64,000 bases of DNA from Paragonimus skrjabini miyazakii (lineage: Eukaryota; Platyhelminthes; Trematoda; Plagiorchiida; Troglotrematidae). Position 1 is the first letter of the stretch, and every line of letters begins with the position of its first letter. Made by a program: the position numbers and the translations under genes. Under the pieces are notes generated by a model. That model was not told where the DNA came from and did no database searches. It saw only the letters and a program-made list of their open reading frames with translations. The stretch lies in assembly GCA_014338405.1 (NCBI GenBank), contig JTDE01000102.1:156753-220752 (forward strand), in the 5' to 3' direction. This document shows, piece by piece, positions 60,506 to 64,000 of the stretch.

Positions 60506-63500
60506 TCTGTATGAAGAACGCTGTCTGATAACAATCAGAGTCATGGCATTTTTGAATAGCGAAATACCAACCTTGGTATGTGACCTGCATAGATAGGTGT
60601 TTACTGAAGTGCGTTTTTAACATGAAATCCCAGTCCACAACATCAGGAAAGTTCTCGAAAAACGGAAGTTTGCATTTGCAATAAAAGTCTTCATATAGAA
60701 CAACCTCGCCTGTCCAAGCAATGTCATTTTCTTCACAGTCAAGTAGTACTATGCTTAAGAGGACATGCAGTAAATGGGAGGCAAAGTTAGAAACTGTGTT
60801 ACTGAACTGTTGAAATCTATGGGTTAAATTTCAAAATTTTACACGTGGCTGATGTTTTAGAAAACGTACAAGACGTAATCAACAGATATATGTAAATCAC
60901 ATTCTCATGCGACAACTCAAAATAAGAAAATCCGACATCAACAGCTATCATCAATTTTGGTACGTCGGTTGTTGTGACTGCGATAAAACAATTACAAATA
61001 AAGATCACATTCCATAATTTAAATTATCTGTAAACTGCTATTGTAACACTGTCTCACTGTTTTCTGTTGAGAACAAACTAAAAACGCTCTCGCTGTAAAG
61101 TGAAACGTTCATGAGAAACTAACGTTTGTCTATTTATATCCCTCCTATATGAATGAACGTATGTATTTAATTTTGGAGACGTTCCCACACAGGTTTGGAC
61201 TCATCGAATCTCTGAACAATGGTCAACGGAGCCAGGTATTTTCAAGCTGTATGTAGGTTTCCGAGCCAGCTGCGGTTCACTGTTTTATTCCATATTTATG
61301 CATTTTTAATAGGAGTAAACTGATTTTCTTCATTAAGTAAACACTTTCTTGTTGGCTCATTTTCGTAGCACTTATGTTTTCTAGCAATAAAAGCCAGTTT
61401 CAAATTGTATTCCATCTTCATCTTTGTCCATCAACGTGTGCAACTGTGATTTATTCAATCGCATAGGCTGAATCCTGGGATTAATTTGTTTCTGATACTG
61501 ACTAAACAATAACTATGAATTAACCTCATATTACAGCTTTCCTATTTGGTGGTCTGATCTAATTATTGAGCTGTTGGAAAGAATGAAGGCGTCAATTCTT
61601 TCTTCACAATCTCAGGTTTGTAGAGACCAAAACGATATATGAAATCTTTAGGGTTAGCTTGTAGATTATTTGAAGCTGTAACGTTTGTGTTGCGTGTCGA
61701 GATGTTGATCAACTCGTCCGTTGATTAATGAATTATTTCATCTATTTGCTTTTGTGTGAGCCTTGGCTTCATCACAGTCGGTAATTATGTTGTTAATGCT
61801 TATTTGTGAAGGGTACTCAACAAACTTCACATCAACGGAAACTTACGACGGATGCTCAAAGTTCTGATGTGCTTTCGCAATTCTAACTTAAACATAACTT
61901 CACGTTGACATATTACTGAATAGGAGTGAGATCAACAGTGTTTGTGATTCACAGTATTATGAACTGGAACAGTGTGTACGATGTGCTTGTGGGTGCAGTT
62001 AACCAAAAGAAGATGCAAGTGCCGTTTTTGTAACATCCTTGGTTAGAATTGCTCTCGAGACCGCTAGCAAAATAACGCTTGTTGACTACAAAGAAAACTA
62101 CAAAGTAGATAGGAACTAAAAGGCAGGTCGATGGAATCATATTTCGCTTTTGAATATTTTCGAGAAGTAAGTTAAGATATGATAACAGCCAGTTGTGATG
62201 TAAACGCGGTCCCAGAACTGTAGGTTCAGAGAAGATCAACTGCATGGACGTTGAACTACAAGCTTGGATAATTCAATGTGCACTACATACTTGGGCTTGA
62301 CGCGTTGCCCATTGAAATCACCCAGTAGGAATACATTCCTACCCAGATAAGTGATGAATGAGCAAGTCGAAGTATTGATCATTTCGAAGTTGAGTGATTT
62401 AGCCTAATGCGGCCGTGTGATACGTGCAGATGTTATAGCTGGTGTATCCTGGACGTTTGGAGAGAACAATCAAATGACGGTTGAGAAAAGTCGGTTCAAA
62501 TGGCAAAAAAGACCGACAGAAAGTTGTGATTATTAGGACGAGATTGCACAGAACAGTTAAACGGAAACACTAACGCACTGTGGACTGGACTATCGATTCA
62601 TAACTGCGAACACACCCAAAAGGCTGATTAAACAAGAAGATAATGCATTACTGAATTACTGTTTGTTGCACCGACACCGTGACGAAACGCAGCCCAATCA
62701 AACTAACACAGCAGAAGGAGACGTAGAGGTTTTACCGATTGACTTTGAGACAACGGTAGGAGACAGAACTATGGGAAACTATGCGCAGCAGACAACTGCC
62801 ATAGACGCAAAGCGTAAACGGGCAATTCTGTGGTCACATACCAGGAAACGTGAACAGCACTTCTTCAGGCTGTTAACTGGCGACGAAAATTATTTTTATT
62901 ATGGGATTCCTGCTACAATTTTGACCCTCTAGTTCATCAGCAGTACTAATCACGACAGTTGGCGCTGTCTCTTGCCAACAGCAGATGATTTCACGAAAAA
63001 GAAACTGGTATTTGGTGAAATATCTAACCCAAATTGCCAGAGAATGTAAGGATGGTAAAGTAAGGTGATTTTCAATTTGATTGCAATTAGGCTATTCACG
63101 GTTTAATACCAACAATCAAGCTAAATTTCATTTAGAGCCCGACATCTAAAAATGTGTCACATCCTGCACATGCGTGTCCGTCGACCAGGCTTTTCACTTC
63201 ATTGAATGGACTGAATCATCCCTCAGCTTATAAAACATACAAAGGATCTAGCATTCATTTCATAACTGGGACAAGCGGGTGTTTATTACTGAAAGTTAAC
63301 TAAGTGATCGGATGCGGATTGGAAGCTTTGTCATGGTATCCATACAGATGGACGACATCAATTGGTCAGCACGCACTTAGTTAGCAAACATCAGTCCTCG
63401 AGTTGTTGTAACGCGTATAATCATCCAACGGCTTATTCGTGCTATACCTATGAGGGATTGAGCAACTTGCAACGGGTTTATTCGATTAGTTATTAATATG

Positions 63501-64000
63501 ATGGCCCAGGTGAGATGGCTCAGTCACCTATCAACGTGTCTATTGAAAACCAGCATAAAGGTTCGAGGACTGTTGCGAATCTATATCTGAAGAAGACAAT
63601 GACAATATGTAGACAAATATGACCTTAATGGGAAGCAGATACTTAATTTGGTTCGTAATAAACTTAACGTACTTTAAAATGAGAAAGGAAACGTCAGTAG
63701 GTCTGTACATTAGTGCTGTAAAATATATCATTCGGAATGCCGTATGGCACTGGGTTTATTGTGCACGGCTGGATGGTCAAATATATTTTGATAGAAACAT
63801 TACTGTAGTACGCTGAAGAGCAGCAAACGAATATCCTCCACAGATCAAACTCAGAGCTGTAGGAAGAGAAGCTCCGGAATTTATCTAATAAGTCCGGTAA
63901 TATGAAACAGCCCTTGCGTCTGTTTTGATACTTAGAAATATCTTCACAACCCTATCATGAACCAATATATGCCGCAACATAGTATTCACATTGTACAAAC
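60506..64000. other. Non-coding; possible transposase trace near 62800-62930
   Basis: A frame at 62663-62932 ends in RKREQHFFRLLTGDENYFYY, which recalls the mariner-type segment around the second catalytic Asp (see findings). No other gene or repeat was recognised up to the window end. Confidence 0.4.

Noticed and set aside
1..64000. CRISPR array, bacterial operon, phage or toxin system
   Set aside because: No regularly spaced repeats, no clustered same-strand genes with ribosome binding sites, and the recognisable proteins are all eukaryotic retroelement remnants.

Overview
This window reads as non-genic DNA from a large, repeat-rich animal genome, most probably a flatworm of the digenean trematode type. 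It is AT-rich. No stretch can be assembled into a convincing host gene, and no bacterial-style gene order, rRNA or ordinary tRNA gene was seen. Almost everything recognisable is decayed retroelement sequence. The trematode assignment is an inference from the style of the Penelope-like and LINE sequences and from gene sparsity; nothing in the window proves the species.

Layout: (1) 1-560, 3' end of a Penelope-like element (PLE-A) cut by the window start. (2) 4516-4722, an inverted-repeat (foldback) pair of a dispersed short repeat. (3) about 6490-7060, a decayed non-LTR endonuclease fragment. (4) about 10115-10285, a short-repeat copy. (5) about 17370-18622, PLE-B. (6) 23690-23875, a short-repeat copy. 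(7) about 25177-26310, two PLE fragments in the same orientation (PLE-C, PLE-D). (8) about 34400-34957, a reverse-transcriptase fragment of R2-like style. (9) about 37598-39540, PLE-E, the longest PLE. (10) about 40320-40925, two degraded short-repeat copies in a row. (11) 45312-45893 and 54217-54791, two long copies (near 580 bp) of the same repeat in opposite orientation. (12) about 48455-51796, a nearly full-length LINE with endonuclease and reverse transcriptase, followed on the same strand by an unexplained open frame of about 226 codons at 47505-48185. (13) about 60290-60505, one more short-repeat copy.

Two threads tie the window together. First, four of the five PLE copies carry, roughly 90-160 bases after the GIY-YIG coding region, a conserved C-U-G-A-U-G-A / 8-9 nt / G-A-A-A block. 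In three of them this is followed by a short hairpin and a U-U-C site, the layout of a hammerhead ribozyme core. Second, the dispersed short repeat contains matches to the Pol III box A and box B at tRNA-like spacing. In its two longest copies these lie about 380 bp inside the repeat rather than at its 5' end.

No intact mobile element remains. The LINE has lost key endonuclease and reverse-transcriptase residues, and the PLE reverse-transcriptase domains are broken. I did not find a new multi-gene system. The best leads are the hammerhead-like series, the tRNA-cored composite repeat and the 226-codon open frame.
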